Of a stretch of DNA of 64,000 nt, positions 33,515 through 45,700 are shown in pieces (positions within the stretch are counted from its first letter, which is position 1; every line of letters starts with the position of its first letter). The position numbers and the translations under genes are program-made. The stretch is taken from NCBI GenBank assembly GCA_002682825.1, contig NOKP01000001.1, forward strand, positions 3,103,296-3,167,295, written 5' to 3'. The stretch is from Neonectria sp. B-13 (taxonomy: Eukaryota > Ascomycota > Sordariomycetes > Hypocreales > Nectriaceae). The notes under the pieces were generated by a model, which had not been told where the DNA came from, searched no databases, and worked only from the letters and a program-made list of their open reading frames with translations.

Positions 33515-34701
33515 CTACTCCTTGGGGAACAGCTCAGGCGCGACGATCTTGCCTGGGGCATCGCGGGCGCTTGAGCCGCTGCCCACGATGGTGCGGTCGT
33601 CGTCACCGTCCAGGTCCGGGTCGTACTCGGAGTCCTTGCTTTGAGGTCGGGGAGGCAGCTTGGAGGCGGCCTCCTCGTCGCTTTCGGTGTCGGCATCAAC
33701 AAGTCGGACTCTTGAAGTCTCGTCCTCGCTGTCGTCATATCTACGGGGCCCGTCGTCTGGGTCCTCGGAGTCCAGGGGTTCATGGTCGTGGTCGGAATCC
33801 TGCTTCTTGATGAAGGAATCGATGATGTAGTACTGCAGGCCGTTCATGATGAGAGGGAATATCATCATGACGAAGGCGATCTGGAGCCTCTCGTTGCCCT
33901 CTGTCCATCCAAGAGCCCAGTCGCCGACCTTGGAGATCCAGGGCATCATGAGGAAGATGATGAGGACGCAAGTCTTCATGCCGAAGAGACCGCAGAAGTA
34001 GATGAGCGATTGCTTCAACCACCACCAGGCGTTGGGTGGGTGGCCGTAGTTGCCTGACTGGACGGACTCGGGGGGTTGGCCAAGAGGAGTGAAGCGGACG
34101 AGGCCGGTCATTATGCGAAGGAGGATGATGAGGATGGGGATACCGAGTGTAGTCTGAAGGGGAACTTGTTAGTCTCGACTAATTCTGGATTGCATGAGGG
34201 TAAGAAAGCTGAACTCACATCGATACCAAGGTTGAGGAGGTAGAAGGAACAAGGGTTGGGGGTGTAATCGTCGTCTGATCGAGCCGTCGTAGCAGTTGGG
34301 TCGACTTGGACGTTGAAGCGGCCGCTGGTCAACATGGACATGAAGATGTTGGCAATGTGGACGAGCACGGAACCAAAGACCTGCTTGGAGACATCAAAGA
34401 ACCAGATCTTGAGGGGCCGTTGAGGTCGCTCCCGCCAGCGCTTGTAGACCAGTGACAGGAGAGCCAGGGCGCCAAGGGCGCCTTGGACGATGAGGGCGAA
34501 GGAGCCGAGCAGCTGACAGTCGCCGGGTGAGTCGTCGTCGTAGATGGACGCCTGGCTGGAAGTGGCCTTTGCAGCCGCGGAGGCGATGACGGAGGAGGCC
34601 ATGCTGATAACGGCAGTGGGAGGCGCTTCGAGAAGAAGGATTACTGAGGAGGCATGTTCGATGGCTGCGGTGACGGTCGCGACACCGGGCGGAGGTAGCA
34701 T
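33515..34701 (-). CDS. STIMATE/TMEM110-family vacuolar membrane protein
   Basis: Two exons, 34701-34219 and 34153-33515, with a 64-bp intron (34154-34218; GTGAGT, GACTAAC branch, TTCAG) joined in phase 0, 373 aa. At least five membrane segments: about 63-86, 105-124, 153-178, 205-232 and 247-268. The hallmark is RPLKIWFFDVSKQ (95-107) followed by a helix ending HIANIFMS, with NPCSFYLLNLGID further on; human STIMATE has the same IWFFD.SKQ and PCS.YL.N motifs. The C-terminal 100 residues are acidic and disordered. The human protein is an ER regulator of STIM1 at membrane contacts, and the yeast homologue is an uncharacterised vacuolar membrane protein. Location here is inferred. The first ATG of the frame is 34701; an upstream extension would need GTG. 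Confidence 0.85.
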
Positions 34702-35695
34702 GGATGAGAGAGGTGTTGGAAACACAGGGTTTCCGAAAGTTTTGTCGTGGAGGGACGATCGATATCGAGGAAGGAAGAGTGAGCGAGAGAGAGCAAGAGC
34801 AGAGAGAGGAGAGAGAGGTGGCGTTGGTTGTGAACCGTCTCGAACGTCGGGGGGCGCGATGTTTCAGGACGGGGCCTGGCGGAGGAAGGATCGCCGTCGC
34901 CGAGAGGACAGAATGAGCACAGGTCCCGTAGGACAAAGCAGAGGGAAAACGAGAAGATGGAAGAAAGTAGAGAGAAAGACGTCTAAAGCAACATGCAAAG
35001 AATAGAAGAGACGGAGCCTCTGAGTTGGGGGGGGCGAGAGAGGACGGACGCCCAAGGATGGACGACTCAGGTAATGACGGTTCGGTTGCTGATTAGTTAG
35101 TTAGTACCTGAGGTGGTGCAGTTATTACTACGGGCGCCTGGAGTCTGCCCGGCGAAGTGTGGCTGACGGACGTCACCAGGCCATCTGCCGCTTCGCTTCC
35201 CATACATGCTAGTCCTATAACGTTTCAAGTAATACGGGAGTACGGCATACGCTCCTCTTATCTGCAGCGGAGTCAGGTAGTTAGGGCAGACTGGGCGGCG
35301 GAGTAGGTGAGCCTCAGCCGCAGCCGCAGTGTATTCGTACTATTATCGTGCAGCATCTTTCAAGCCAACTCAAAGGTGACTCCTCAGCCACACCCGCCCA
35401 GAGTCGTGAGGTAATCAATTTGTGAAGTGGCACAACCCGGAAGTGGCTAACCACCTCGGGCCAACGTAGCTCCATTCTCCGGCACCACCGTCAACTTGGC
35501 CTACTAAGGTACTAAGCCAGCCAGTCCAGTGGGGTAAAACTGGCAATAGTACGTACCTTGACGCTCGGCCTCACAACTCAGGCCAAACCAATCATCGCAG
35601 CATCGCCAAAAAAGTCGAAGCCTCATCCGCACCGTCGCGAACGCCCACGAACTCGACGCTCGACGAACGAATCCTCCTCCACCTCACAGCCCGCC
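34702..35695. other. Bidirectional promoter region
   Basis: About 1 kb between two divergent genes (STIMATE-like and mS42-like). Purine-rich on the plus strand at 34740-35040, which is a pyrimidine-rich leader for the minus-strand gene. GTATTCGTAC at 35331-35340. No gene seen. Confidence 0.6.
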
Positions 35696-36678
35696 ATGCT
35701 CCGACCCCGGTTAAGAGCTCCGCGCCTGGCCTTTGGCCTGGGCCTGCGCACCACCTTCAATGCCCGCCGCTCCCTGCACAACGTGCCCGAGCTGCCGCAC
35801 GACTACTCTCAAGGCGTCCCAAACCTCATGAGCCCCGGCGGCTTCAACATCGCCTGGACCGAGTACATGAAGCTGATGGTTGAGAAGCTCAATGCTCTGA
35901 CTGTCGGTACGTCTTATTCCTGCTCTCGGGGAGTGCCTGTGCTGGCTACAATCCCTCCTGTCACCTACATCTATAGTGTATTTGAGGTGGTGGTCCGATT
36001 AGTTACTCTTGCCATTGTCACCTACAGTTGCTAACCCTCAATTCCTCCTCTCCAGGCACTGAGCTCGAGGACAAGGACACCAAAACCATCGCGCTCATGA
36101 CCGCCCGCGAGCCCAACCAGGCCCCCATCTTCAACTATGCCTCCATGGCCCACAACAACCACTTCTTCTTCCAGGGCATCTCCCCCACCGGCACCCCGAT
36201 GCCCGACGTCCTCCGCACCGAGCTCGAGGCCTCCTTCTCCTCCATCGAGACCCTCAAGCGCGAATTCGTCATCACCTCCTCCGCCATGTTCGGCCCGGGC
36301 TTCCTCTGGCTCGTCAAGGCCGGCCCCGGCGACTACCGCCTGCTGCCCACCTACCTCGCCGGCTCCCCCTACCCCGGCGCCCACTGGCGCGCACAGGGCA
36401 CCGACATGAACACGGTCGGCAAGGACGGCTCCGCCAAGAGCTTCTTCCGCAACCAGGTTCAAGGCTCCCGCAAGCGAGACGGCGATCTGCCTCCCGGCGG
36501 TATCGAGCTCGAGCCCCTCCTGTGCCTCAACACCTGGGAGCACGCCTGGTTGCTCGACTGGGGCGTCGGCGCCGGCGGCCAGGGCGGCAAGATGGCCTTC
36601 GCTGAGTCTTGGTGGGGCCTCATTGACTGGCAGAAGGTTGCTGAGCGGTCGGGTGTCAACCGTCCCGAATTCAAGTAG
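35696..36678 (+). CDS. rsm26: Mitochondrial ribosomal protein mS42-like (Rsm26; SOD fold)
   Basis: Two exons, 35696-35906 and 36056-36678 (149-bp intron, GTACGT...TCCAG), 277 aa. The N-terminus (MLRPRLRAPRLAFGLGLRTT) is an Arg-rich presequence. The body is of the Fe/Mn superoxide dismutase family, but the metal set is broken. The first helix has AWTEYMKLMVEKLN where the enzyme has a ligand His; the second ligand region keeps His (AHNNHFFF, H106); the catalytic D.WEH becomes N229-T-WEH (H233). Fungal mitoribosomal subunits mS42 (Rsm26) and mS43 (Mrp1) are such non-enzymatic relatives that pair in the small subunit. I favour mS42 over mS43 only on length and general resemblance. An active superoxide dismutase is unlikely. 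Confidence 0.75.
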
Positions 36679-36710
36679 GCATCGGAACAAAGTGGTAAAA
36701 GAAGCAGGGG

Positions 36711-36738
36711 ATACCGGGATACCGGGATACCGGGATAC
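36711..36738. repeat. 8-bp tandem repeat (ATACCGGG), 3.5 copies
   Basis: Perfect head-to-tail copies 33 bp after the stop of the mS42-like gene, thus probably in its 3' UTR. Confidence 0.85.
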
Positions 36739-38599
36739 GACGTGACGGCACTAGGAAAGAGTAGATGGATTCGTGACGGCATTTGTAAGATAATTGTACT
36801 CTCTGCATATATAGGCGGAAAAAATGTACTATTCGATGTGATGACGCGAGTGCCAATACTCGAGAATCCTCCAGCCGCCCTAGGCCACAGACTACTTCGT
36901 CCTCCAATGGGGCGTTTACCATCTACATAATTCCAGTGTTGTCCCTACCGTGAGATCCAAGAACTCGATACTCAGCCGAGAGTCCGAAAGCCGAGCGAAG
37001 CATTCATTGAAGTGATCTATCCACCGACAAGTTGAATAACCTCATCCACTTGGGAAAAGGTGATCCCAACCATGGGTGGTCTTAAGTGGTGTTATCGGAA
37101 CTAGAGTCAACTCGCCTAGCCCTCCCAACTTCGTAGAATGGGTCACAATGCAAATTCCTACAACGCACGCAGTAGTATTGAGGTTTCTGTTTCTGTTTCT
37201 GTTTGCTGTGTCCAACATGGATTTGCCCCTCAACTCGGCAAAGTGACTCTCGACTATCGCTGCCAGTGTCGTCTGTTGTCTGCAAATCGAAAGGCTTTTC
37301 ATTCTCCAATGTCATATGCTTGAATGCAAAGTTAAAGACCGTGCGTGCTCGGTCATTCTATATCACAGATAATCGATGCTTCGATCACTCACTTTAATGA
37401 TGATGTGCTTCCAAGTGGTATAATGTTAATTAAGACTGATTCAAGGGATAAACTAATATCACAGGGGGGACATTCGTACTTCCGTGTAGCCTTGTTCTTG
37501 GCAATAATCTTCCTTGCGGTGGTCAACCTCTCCACTGGGTAGAGTCTCGAAGCATGTAGGTGCCACTGGGCTTGCCAGCGTTTGAAGTCATAATGGTTTG
37601 AACTTTTGGTAGGCTTGCTTCTTACCTTCGAGCTGCTTCTGCTTGAACATGGCGTAATAAGCGTTACGTTCGTCGAGATTGAGGCCCTAGCACCACCCTC
37701 TCTGAGGCTTCAAAATTAGTAGCATAGAAGTAACATCCATCGTACTCAAGAATGTCAAGGGGTCAAGTGGTCAAGGATAGAGGCAAGGCATACGGTAGTC
37801 CTCGGTCTTGGATTCTGCAGTACAGAGTACAGTAGACAATGTGATCTCAAGGACAAGAAAGAGGTACTGGACGGTGAATCTGGCAGTAGATGGGATTGGG
37901 GACCAGCAGAGAAGACCTTTCTTTGTGAGTGATGGCATATGCATCCTCCATGGCGGGTTTTAAATAGCGAGCTTTCGTGTCCTAAAGAGCGGGTGTCAAC
38001 AAGAAGGCAAAGCGAGGTGAAGGTTATAGTCCCGCCACTGCAGAGAGATGCCCTAACGCCCATTAATTTCAGTGGGCAGACTCTTAAAATAGGAGAGTGA
38101 TAGTAGAGAAGAAGCTTAGAAGACGTTGATAAGGCCTAAAGTAAAGGTAGTACGCAAATCTAACCTAAGCTCTTTAAGTAAAACTTAGGAATCAAGGGTA
38201 GGGATAGTGGTAGGATCACTCCATTGGACAGGGGGAGCGTTATCAATAAAGGTCCCGGCCGCAAAGACCGGATGGGGTCGTAACTATTCAACGTATATGA
38301 ATCGGCGTGGTCATTATGTATATATCTGGGCTCAAACAAACCTATCCGGGGATTGCCTTGATTCAATAAATGCAGACAGGTACAGGTATATACCGCAGGT
38401 GATTAGTTAGCTTAAATGTACTGCGCCAACTTGTGGTTCTACTAGTAGCAACTTACCAGCTAGTCAAAGAGTCTAAGAGTATAAGAGTATAAGCAGACGA
38501 CTGGACGCGCTCGAAGGCCAACTACGGGTACCATGACAAACAGCCTAGTTCTTCTTGTATCCAAGGTTTGGCACTGATAGCGCTTGAGGTCAAGGCAGA

Positions 38600-39223
38600 C
38601 ACTACAAAACTCCCCAGCTCATGTTTATAAGAGTGTCCGAGGGAAGACTTCCAAAGCCAATTAAGCTCGAGATAACCCCACGCATCAGGAAGTGTTGGAT
38701 ATAAAGACATACTTCCCCATTTTCACAAGCCGCAAACACATCGCAGTGCTCGCTAAACCTCGTAGCACGCCAAGGTGTTAGTCGCCTCACGCAAGGCCTC
38801 AGAGATGTCAACACCCATCCCAACTTCTTAAGCATCGGACCTGATGAAACGAGGGGTGTTGCGCTGAGTAGCACACAGTACAGGGCCACAGTACAGGGCC
38901 ACAGTACAGGGCCGTGAGAAGGAAACAAGTCAAAAGGCGACCGAGACTGAGCTTTATATACCTAGGTGAGTGGGAGCGCCCGTTTCTGTGACCTTGACTG
39001 GCGTAAGGTGGGAGTAGGATATGGAAGGAACAGCCTCAACAGTAAGCCCAGGGAAAAGTGAGCCGATGAATTCAAGTTCTGTCGCAATCCAGGAGCCAGA
39101 TTTTTCAATCTCAGCATGAAGCAGAATCATGAGATATGAGATAATGGCAACATGAGTGAGTCGTGCCAGAGACGGCATGTCTAGCAAAGGATATATATTC
39201 CAATCTTTTCCAGTGCAAGGCAC
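38600..39223 (-). pseudogene. Possible ankyrin-repeat protein remnant
   Basis: Minus-strand text at about 38640-38830 reads ...FSEHCDVFAACENGEV..IQHFLMRGVIS..., which resembles the first ankyrin unit of large fungal ankyrin proteins (D.F.AC.NG....IQ..L..G..S). It breaks within about 50 residues; the continuation is shifted or stopped in every frame. Upstream on the same strand another frame (39223-38954) reads like degraded coding sequence (SLARLTHVAIISYLMILLH...). Between them lies a perfect 13-bp tandem repeat. No start, splice pattern or intact length can be proposed. Confidence 0.3.
38875..38913. repeat. 13-bp tandem repeat, three perfect copies
   Basis: Unit ACAGTACAGGGCC, exact in all three copies, inside the gene-poor stretch between the two parts of the ankyrin-like remnant. 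Confidence 0.85.
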
Positions 39224-40138
39224 TTGTTTGACTGAGCGGCAGATCTAACGCATTCGACCAGGATCGGTATTGTGCCGGAATGTACCACATCGCCTCAGGA
39301 TCAAGGGCAATGTACCTTGTGTGTTGAACTCGCTGCTGGCTTGATGGCAACCAGCAACAGGAAAATAAACAGATGCTCATGTGAAGGTCATGTTGAAACT
39401 TGGCTAACAACTTTATTTTCTACCGTCACCCTCAGAACATGTTGTATTCTTCACTGGCGTCAAAGCATGCCAGTCGTTAAAGATTTCAGCTGCAACAATG
39501 ACTACAACGAAAATGGATGGCCATCAGACAAAACAGTCACCTGACTCGGCTTCATAGCATGATGAAAACCAGAACAATCACCAGTTCACATAGGTTGCCA
39601 TTCGAGAAATGCGCAGGTGACACTAAAGCCAAAGATTCATTTTCATTTCCGTACCTATCCCTAATACTACCTACTGAAAAGAGAAGAAAGTTAAATTGGT
39701 ATCCCGGTCGTCACATCCCGCAAGAGAGTGTGTATGAGTGTGGTGGTATAACATCAGAGCCAAAAACAACCGTTATTACCGACAAAAAAAGGCGAAAGCA
39801 AACCCCAATTCCTATAAATCAATGGAATCCCATATAAACAGCTGCTCATCTCGAGCCCATCATTTCGCTATGCGTGCATCCCGCGAGAGAGCCGTAGTTT
39901 GAGTATCTGCATGTCTGTCGTTCAAGTTCTGTAAAAATTGCATTCCCGAAAGAGAAAAAAAAAGGACACGCAGATGTGAAAAGAGATAAAAGAAAAGGTC
40001 GTTAAAAAGTGGGCATGTTGGTCGAGCTCTATGAGAGGAGCGCCGAAACAAGGAATGTGAGCACTCAGGAAGTAGACGAAGTTATCAGAGTGTAAAGGAG
40101 GCTGGACTGCACGAGTGGAGATGGGAGCCCGGCGGTGT

Positions 40139-42725
40139 CTAGATCATGTTGCCGTTGACGCTGATCTCGAAGCCCTCGCCCTTCTGCTTGAGCGCCTTGG
40201 CCAGCATGAGCTCACGCATCCAGTCGATACGGTCGTCACGGCCCTTGACGGCAAAGTGATGAGTCTTGCCGGTACCGTTGACACCCTCGGCGGGGATAAT
40301 GCCAGCCATGTTGAGAGCACTCTCGCGCTTGCGAAGGCGGGCAGTGTTCTTGTCTTGGGGAACGAGTTGGAAGCTGAAGGCGCCGGGGTCGCTCTTCTCA
40401 CGACTGTGGGTGAGGTGAACGGCCTTGAAGGCGGCGCTGAGCTTGGAGGTGGAGGCAACGCTCGAGCATGCGATGGCATAGTCGTCGATGTCGACGTACT
40501 CAAGAGTGCGGTCCATCTCGGCTTGGTCCTTGTGCATGTTCAGGCGGGTACCCTTGAGGGTGAAGTATCCGTCGTTCCACTCATGGCGGAGCATGCGCGT
40601 CTTGCGCTTCTTCATGGGGCCTTGGTGGGTGACGCCATTGGCAAGGCTAGCCGGGGGGGTAGGGGCCTCTTGAGCAGCCGAAGGCATGGGAGGAATAGCC
40701 TTCTCGAAGCTGGTACGGTCGACTGGAGACCAGGGATAGTTGACACGAGGAGGTGCCTGAAGGGGCTGCTGGGAACGGGCAGAGGGTCGAGAAGAGTTGG
40801 GAGAAGGGGCTTTGGGAGCAGAGCGGTGGGTGGGAGCGGCCTTGTTCTCCGCGAGGGCGGGGAGGACGGGGAATGAAGGGCGGCGGCCCGAAGCGCGAGA
40901 CTGGCTACGGAGAGGAGCAGGGTTGGCGTGGACGGGAGATGTGCGGAAGTTCATGTCAGGAGGCACAGACTGAGAGACGTTGCGGGCCACAGGGCCAGTG
41001 GGCACAGCGGTGACCGGGACATCGACCTCGGAGAAGGGTGTGCCGAAGCGGTAAGGGTTCTTCGGCGTCTCCAGCTCGGGGGTCAAAGAGTCGGCCTTGT
41101 CCATGCGGTAGGGAGAGAAGTTGTGTTGTTGCACCGGCGGCTGCTGTCGCACCGGTGGCTGCTGTTGTGTCTGCTGCTGTGGAGGAGGGACGGTCGCGGC
41201 GCGCGGCGGCATGGGCACCCGACGAGGCGGAGGCTGGCCGGGAATGGACAGTCTGGGCAGACGACGGAGGCCACGGTGAGGTTCTTGGACAGTTGGGTTA
41301 GTCTCGAAAGGAGGCGTGGGAGGGACGTCGTTGCAATCGTCCGCGACCCGCTGGTGCTGGAAGCTCAGGAACTGTCGAACATTGTCCTGGGGGTCTCTCG
41401 CCTGGAAGCTGCGCATGGTCGCCTCCTGGAGGTACTGGAACGCCGGCAACGTGCCGGGTCCGAGGACATCGGAGGATGCCACGACCGAAGGCATGGTGTC
41501 CGACACGGGACTCCGGGTCTCGTTGGGGTCAATGGCCCGGGCCGTATCAGGGTTGCCGGCATCGCCAATCATGACGGTGCCCACAGTGTTCATGTCGATA
41601 TGGGGATGTTCCTTCTTGAATGCTCGGATGAGTGCCTGCTGCTTCCTCCACTTGGTACAGTTCTCGCCCTTGGAGCAGAAGTGCGGCTTGGGAATGACCT
41701 GCTCGATGCCGATAATGGACACAGACTCCATTGGGGTGATGTCGTCAGAGGATTGGTTGTTCCTCTGCCTTCGCTTGCTCTTTTGGCGGTTGACCTGACG
41801 ACTCTCCGTCTTCCGTTCTTCTCTCTGGGCTTCTCGGCTCGGCACATCCTCAATTGGCGTCTCCGCACGGGGTGAGGCGGGTCGGCTGTCCCTCAGCGCC
41901 TGGATCTGGTGCCAGACCTTGGTCCGGATGCCGAAAGACTGGATGTCGAGCTCCTTGAGGTCCTCAAACTTCAGGGTGATTAGGATAGCGCCGTTGATAT
42001 CATTCTCCACGAATCGGTCGGCCATCGAGAGCTCAATGCCAGCATTGAGCATAGACTGGGCCACCATCTCCGTGGTCCAATCTACGAGTCTCGATGTGTC
42101 GAGGTCCTCATATGAATACTGAAAGGGGCTGCTGCGTCGGGGGACCGGGGGTTGAGCGAGCAGGTCGGCGATGCCCCGGGGCGCCTTGGGGGTGATGGGG
42201 GACAGGCTTAGAACAATGTCTTCGTCGAAAGAGCTGTCTGTGGAGCTGCGGAATAGATGTGGCCCTCGGGGACCCTCAACCTGCTTGGGAGAGTGCTCAA
42301 AGTATTCCTGGGGTTCCTGGGGACTCCTGCTCGATCTCGGTGTGGGCACCTCATCGTATGAAGAGACGGTGGTAAAACTAGGTTGTCCCGACTGCGGATG
42401 CAATGTGAGCACGTGGACCTGAAGCGACGAGCAGATAAAAAGATACATACAGATTGCACACTCAGGCGCGGAGAGTTGTCCTCGACATCGCTGATAATGT
42501 CGTCCTCATCCCAGTCGGTGTCCACGAACTCGGTTGCTACTGACGTTGGTCGTAGCATTTGTGATTCGTTCTTGAGGCTGAAGAAGGTATCCCGGGGAAC
42601 TGGCTTCTGTCGCATTTCTTGATATGTCCGGCGCTCACCGGCGTAGTATGTGTTGTAGTCCTAAAGAGAGTGTTAGTTTATTCTGAGACCACTGATGTTA
42701 TGGTTTTCTGAGCAAGGCATACCAT
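40139..42725 (-). CDS. SAM and PH domain protein, ATG-only first coding exon
   Basis: Three coding exons: 42725-42723 (just ATG), 42660-42451 and 42391-40139; introns of 62 bp (GTATGC, CTAAC branch, CTTTAG) and 59 bp (GTATGT...CCGCAG); 821 aa. The protein begins M-DYNTYYAGERRTYQEM. A SAM domain spans about 172-240 (RLVDWTTEMVAQSMLNAGIE ... IRTKVWHQIQALRD). A basic segment and a conserved-looking HFCSKGENCTKWRKQQALIR patch follow. The long middle is Pro/Gln/Arg-rich and disordered, with PP-rich tracts. A PH domain ends the protein (about 657-808: MLRHEWNDGYFTLKGTRL ... DDRIDWMRELMLAKAL). Such SAM-PH proteins are adaptor-like and PH suggests phosphoinositide or membrane association; the partner is unknown. 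The next in-frame Met is at residue 17, so a start there is the alternative to the spliced start. Confidence 0.85.
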
Positions 42726-45700
42726 TTTGTGTGGTAGTGATGATAGTACAGGCCACCAGTCTCCTGGACTGGGAGAGTCCTTTTTCACTTTGCTACTACT
42801 TGGTATTGGGGTTGTGCCTTTCTGATCCGGAGGGGGGAGGCTGTTGCCAGCGCTTGTTTCTTTAGGAGAGGGGTTTCGACGCCGTGAGCCAGAAGAAAAG
42901 AGATCCGGAGATTTAAAAGGAAACAAAACTCGCGAGGGCTCGCAGATAGTACAGAGGTCGCAAAACTTGGGAGGAGGGGATCGGGGCGAGCAGCGGGCGG
43001 CTACGGGACGTTATGTATGCACTATATCTCGAGGTCCGAGACTGGCACCACACAGCGAGGGAGCCCAGTGTTGGCGGGAAGCGGTAGGAGTAGTGGCAGC
43101 GGTAGCGGCAGCGGCAAGCGGTAGCGGTAGCGGAGGACAAGAATAGCATTAGACTGAGTGACACACTGACGAGGTGACCAGTAACTTCGTGGACGGGGGG
43201 GAGAAGGATGAGATGGATGGTTGGGGATAAGGGGGGGGTGGCAAGGTCGCAGTCTGCCAGATCCTGGTACCCTGCTTCCTTTCGGGAGAGAGAGGACAAG
43301 AATCTAGGGACCTGAGGACCCAGGGACCTCTGTGTCTGTAGGATCAGTCCCAAGGAGGAATGGACATCACATCGGCACGGCACGCACCTTCAGCACTCAG
43401 CAAACAGCTAGAACCAACAGATCAACCAGGGGTGGGGGGCGAGAAGTCGTCGTGTTTGCACCCCGTGGGCCGTTGGGCCTGTCTTTTGGGCCGTTGGCCG
43501 TTGGCCGTTGGCACTTGGCAGTGGGCATCACCGCGCATCGCATCGCATCGTGGACAAGACAAGATACGTAGCCTCTGCTGGGCTGGGGCTGGTGTGCTCC
43601 GGGGGCTGGGGGGGGGAGTCAGTCTGAGGGCCTTTGAGGGCATGTGGCGCCAAACTGGACTGGAGGGATTAGGTGCTCGGAGCATGGAGCATGGATAATG
43701 GGCAAAGATAGCTGCATGTCCGCGTGCAAGAAGCTGCAGGCCCAGTCACGTCCCACGACCCCGGCCCCCATGTCCCATGTCCCACGCCGAAGTGGAGATG
43801 CCGTGTTTCTCTCGCTAGGGAAGAAGGGCGAGAGTTGTAGGTACCGGATATGCTCTGGCCTTGACCGGGATGGCGGAGGTGAGAGCACCATGTCTTGGAC
43901 GACATGCGGCCGGTGATTGGCTTAGCTACTCCCGACCTTAGCCTTAGCACCAGCACCAACACCAGCACACCCCGCCAAATATAGCGGCGTCTAAGCGCCG
44001 TGATCTTCTCTGGCCGGCCGTCGTCAGTGTGAGTTGGAGATGGAGGTGCGATGGACGTCCATGACAACCCTTTTTGTCACCCTGGCCCTTGTCCTTGTTC
44101 GATCGAGTCGTCCAATAAGCTGTCGAGTGGTCGAGTCCCGCTCTGCAGCACGCACTCAAGCACTTTCTGCACCTCCGTCCTTCTCCTCCTCTTTCACTTC
44201 TCAACCTCTTCAGCACCGACCTCTGCTCTGTCACTGACAAGGGTCCTAGGACTCCTCACAGACCCGCCTCGGCTTGGTGAGGGGAATCCCGTTCCCCCCG
44301 TCGAGCTCCATGCAGAGTGAAAATCTGAATGGGGTCTTTTTGCTTGCCTTTTTGTTTTCTTCCAGTGGGGATGCGGACTGGGTTTGTTGCATAGAGTACG
44401 TACATGACGGCCAACCTTGGACTCGGTATTCGTACCGGTATTCGTACGAAGCAGATGCCCAACGGACTTGCGGCCGCCGCTGCCGTCGGGGTCATGGTTG
44501 CAGTTGCGGTTGCGGGTGCATTGAAGTGCCCCTGCGTCTGCGAGTTGCGCGCCTAAAATAAAGTGTGAGCGCTGAGATGTATGTGTAAGTCCGTGTGTGT
44601 TGCGTTGCGTTTGGCGTTGTGAGCGAGTGCAGTGTAACTGTGAACGTCTCCGCATCAAAATCCGCGCACGGCAATTAGTCCCTCTATCTGTCGCTCTCCG
44701 TGTCACATCTCATCCAATGTCTGAGTTTGATACATAAACCGCCATGATATCCTCTGCCTCTTCTCTCCCGCAGACTGCACAGTTGCAACAATTGCCGCGC
44801 GGGCACTCGGTTGTGGGACCGGCAGCTATTGCAACTTGGACCCATCTCAATCAAGAATGTTGAGTCACGGCACTTTGGAGTTTGGTGATTTGGTCCCAAT
44901 CCCCCCCGCCCGCCACAGCCAGACCAGTCACTGGTGTTGGGCCTCAACTTTAGCAAGTCTAGGATCTTGACTTGACCCATCACTGGGAGGGGCAAGGAGC
45001 AGGAGCAAAACGGAGGCAAGCACTTCTCGGTCGCGACGTGTGCTTCATCCGCCGCTCGCCGGGCCGGGCTGGGCGATGGGGCATTGCCGGTGATAGCGAG
45101 CTCAAGACCCAGAGCTGTCATCGTATGTTTCCACTTCGCTTCCTTCCCTGCCTCCTCTTGTTTCTCCGCGCAAATGGTGGTGTGTTCATCAATGTGCGTC
45201 CCTAGATCCGTCAAGGTGATAGCCCCCACCTTAGGTTATGTCAGTGCCCCTGCGAAGCCCTGTGAGGCCCTCTGATAAATCCCTGTGAGTCCCTTGTTAG
45301 AGAACTGCCCTAGTTCTCTTGTCTCTTGTTTCCGTGTTTCCTCCTCAGTCCACTCTGTCCCGTCTTCGCTTGCCTGATCTGGTAGTGCCGTGGAGGGCAA
45401 GATGGTGGGCGATGCCCGACCCCTCACCGTTGAATAAGCCAATCGCCACCGTCAATGTCTTCTTGTTCGTGGTTCACTCGGTGATGGCTGATGAGTGATG
45501 GCGTCCGCGACGGGCACGCGGGCACTGCTTCGGGAGGGCCACTGGGACGGACCGGGTTCCTCACTCCCGCCTTGTTCCCTCCCGCTGTGAAGTCTGTCGT
45601 CCATCACCAACATCCGAGGCGGGTAGCTGCGGCGGCGTTTCGTTGGCTCTGGCTGCATCTCCTCTCTCGCCTCATCTGGCTTGTCTAGTTCATCGTTCTC

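Larger units (their letters stand above)
36679..40138. other. Gene-poor, AT-richer stretch
   Basis: About 3.5 kb with no intact gene. Holds an 8-bp tandem repeat at 36711-36738, a 13-bp tandem repeat at 38875-38913 and broken coding-like pieces on the minus strand at about 38600-39220. From about 37000 G+C is visibly lower than in flanking genes. The last few hundred bases are the 3' flank of the SAM/PH gene. Confidence 0.5.

Noticed and set aside
35696..36678. Functional mitochondrial superoxide dismutase
   Set aside because: At least two of the four expected metal ligands are missing; fits the mitoribosomal SOD-fold proteins.
40115..41875. Long plus-strand frames within the SAM/PH gene
   Set aside because: Antisense shadows; the minus strand encodes recognisable SAM and PH domains.
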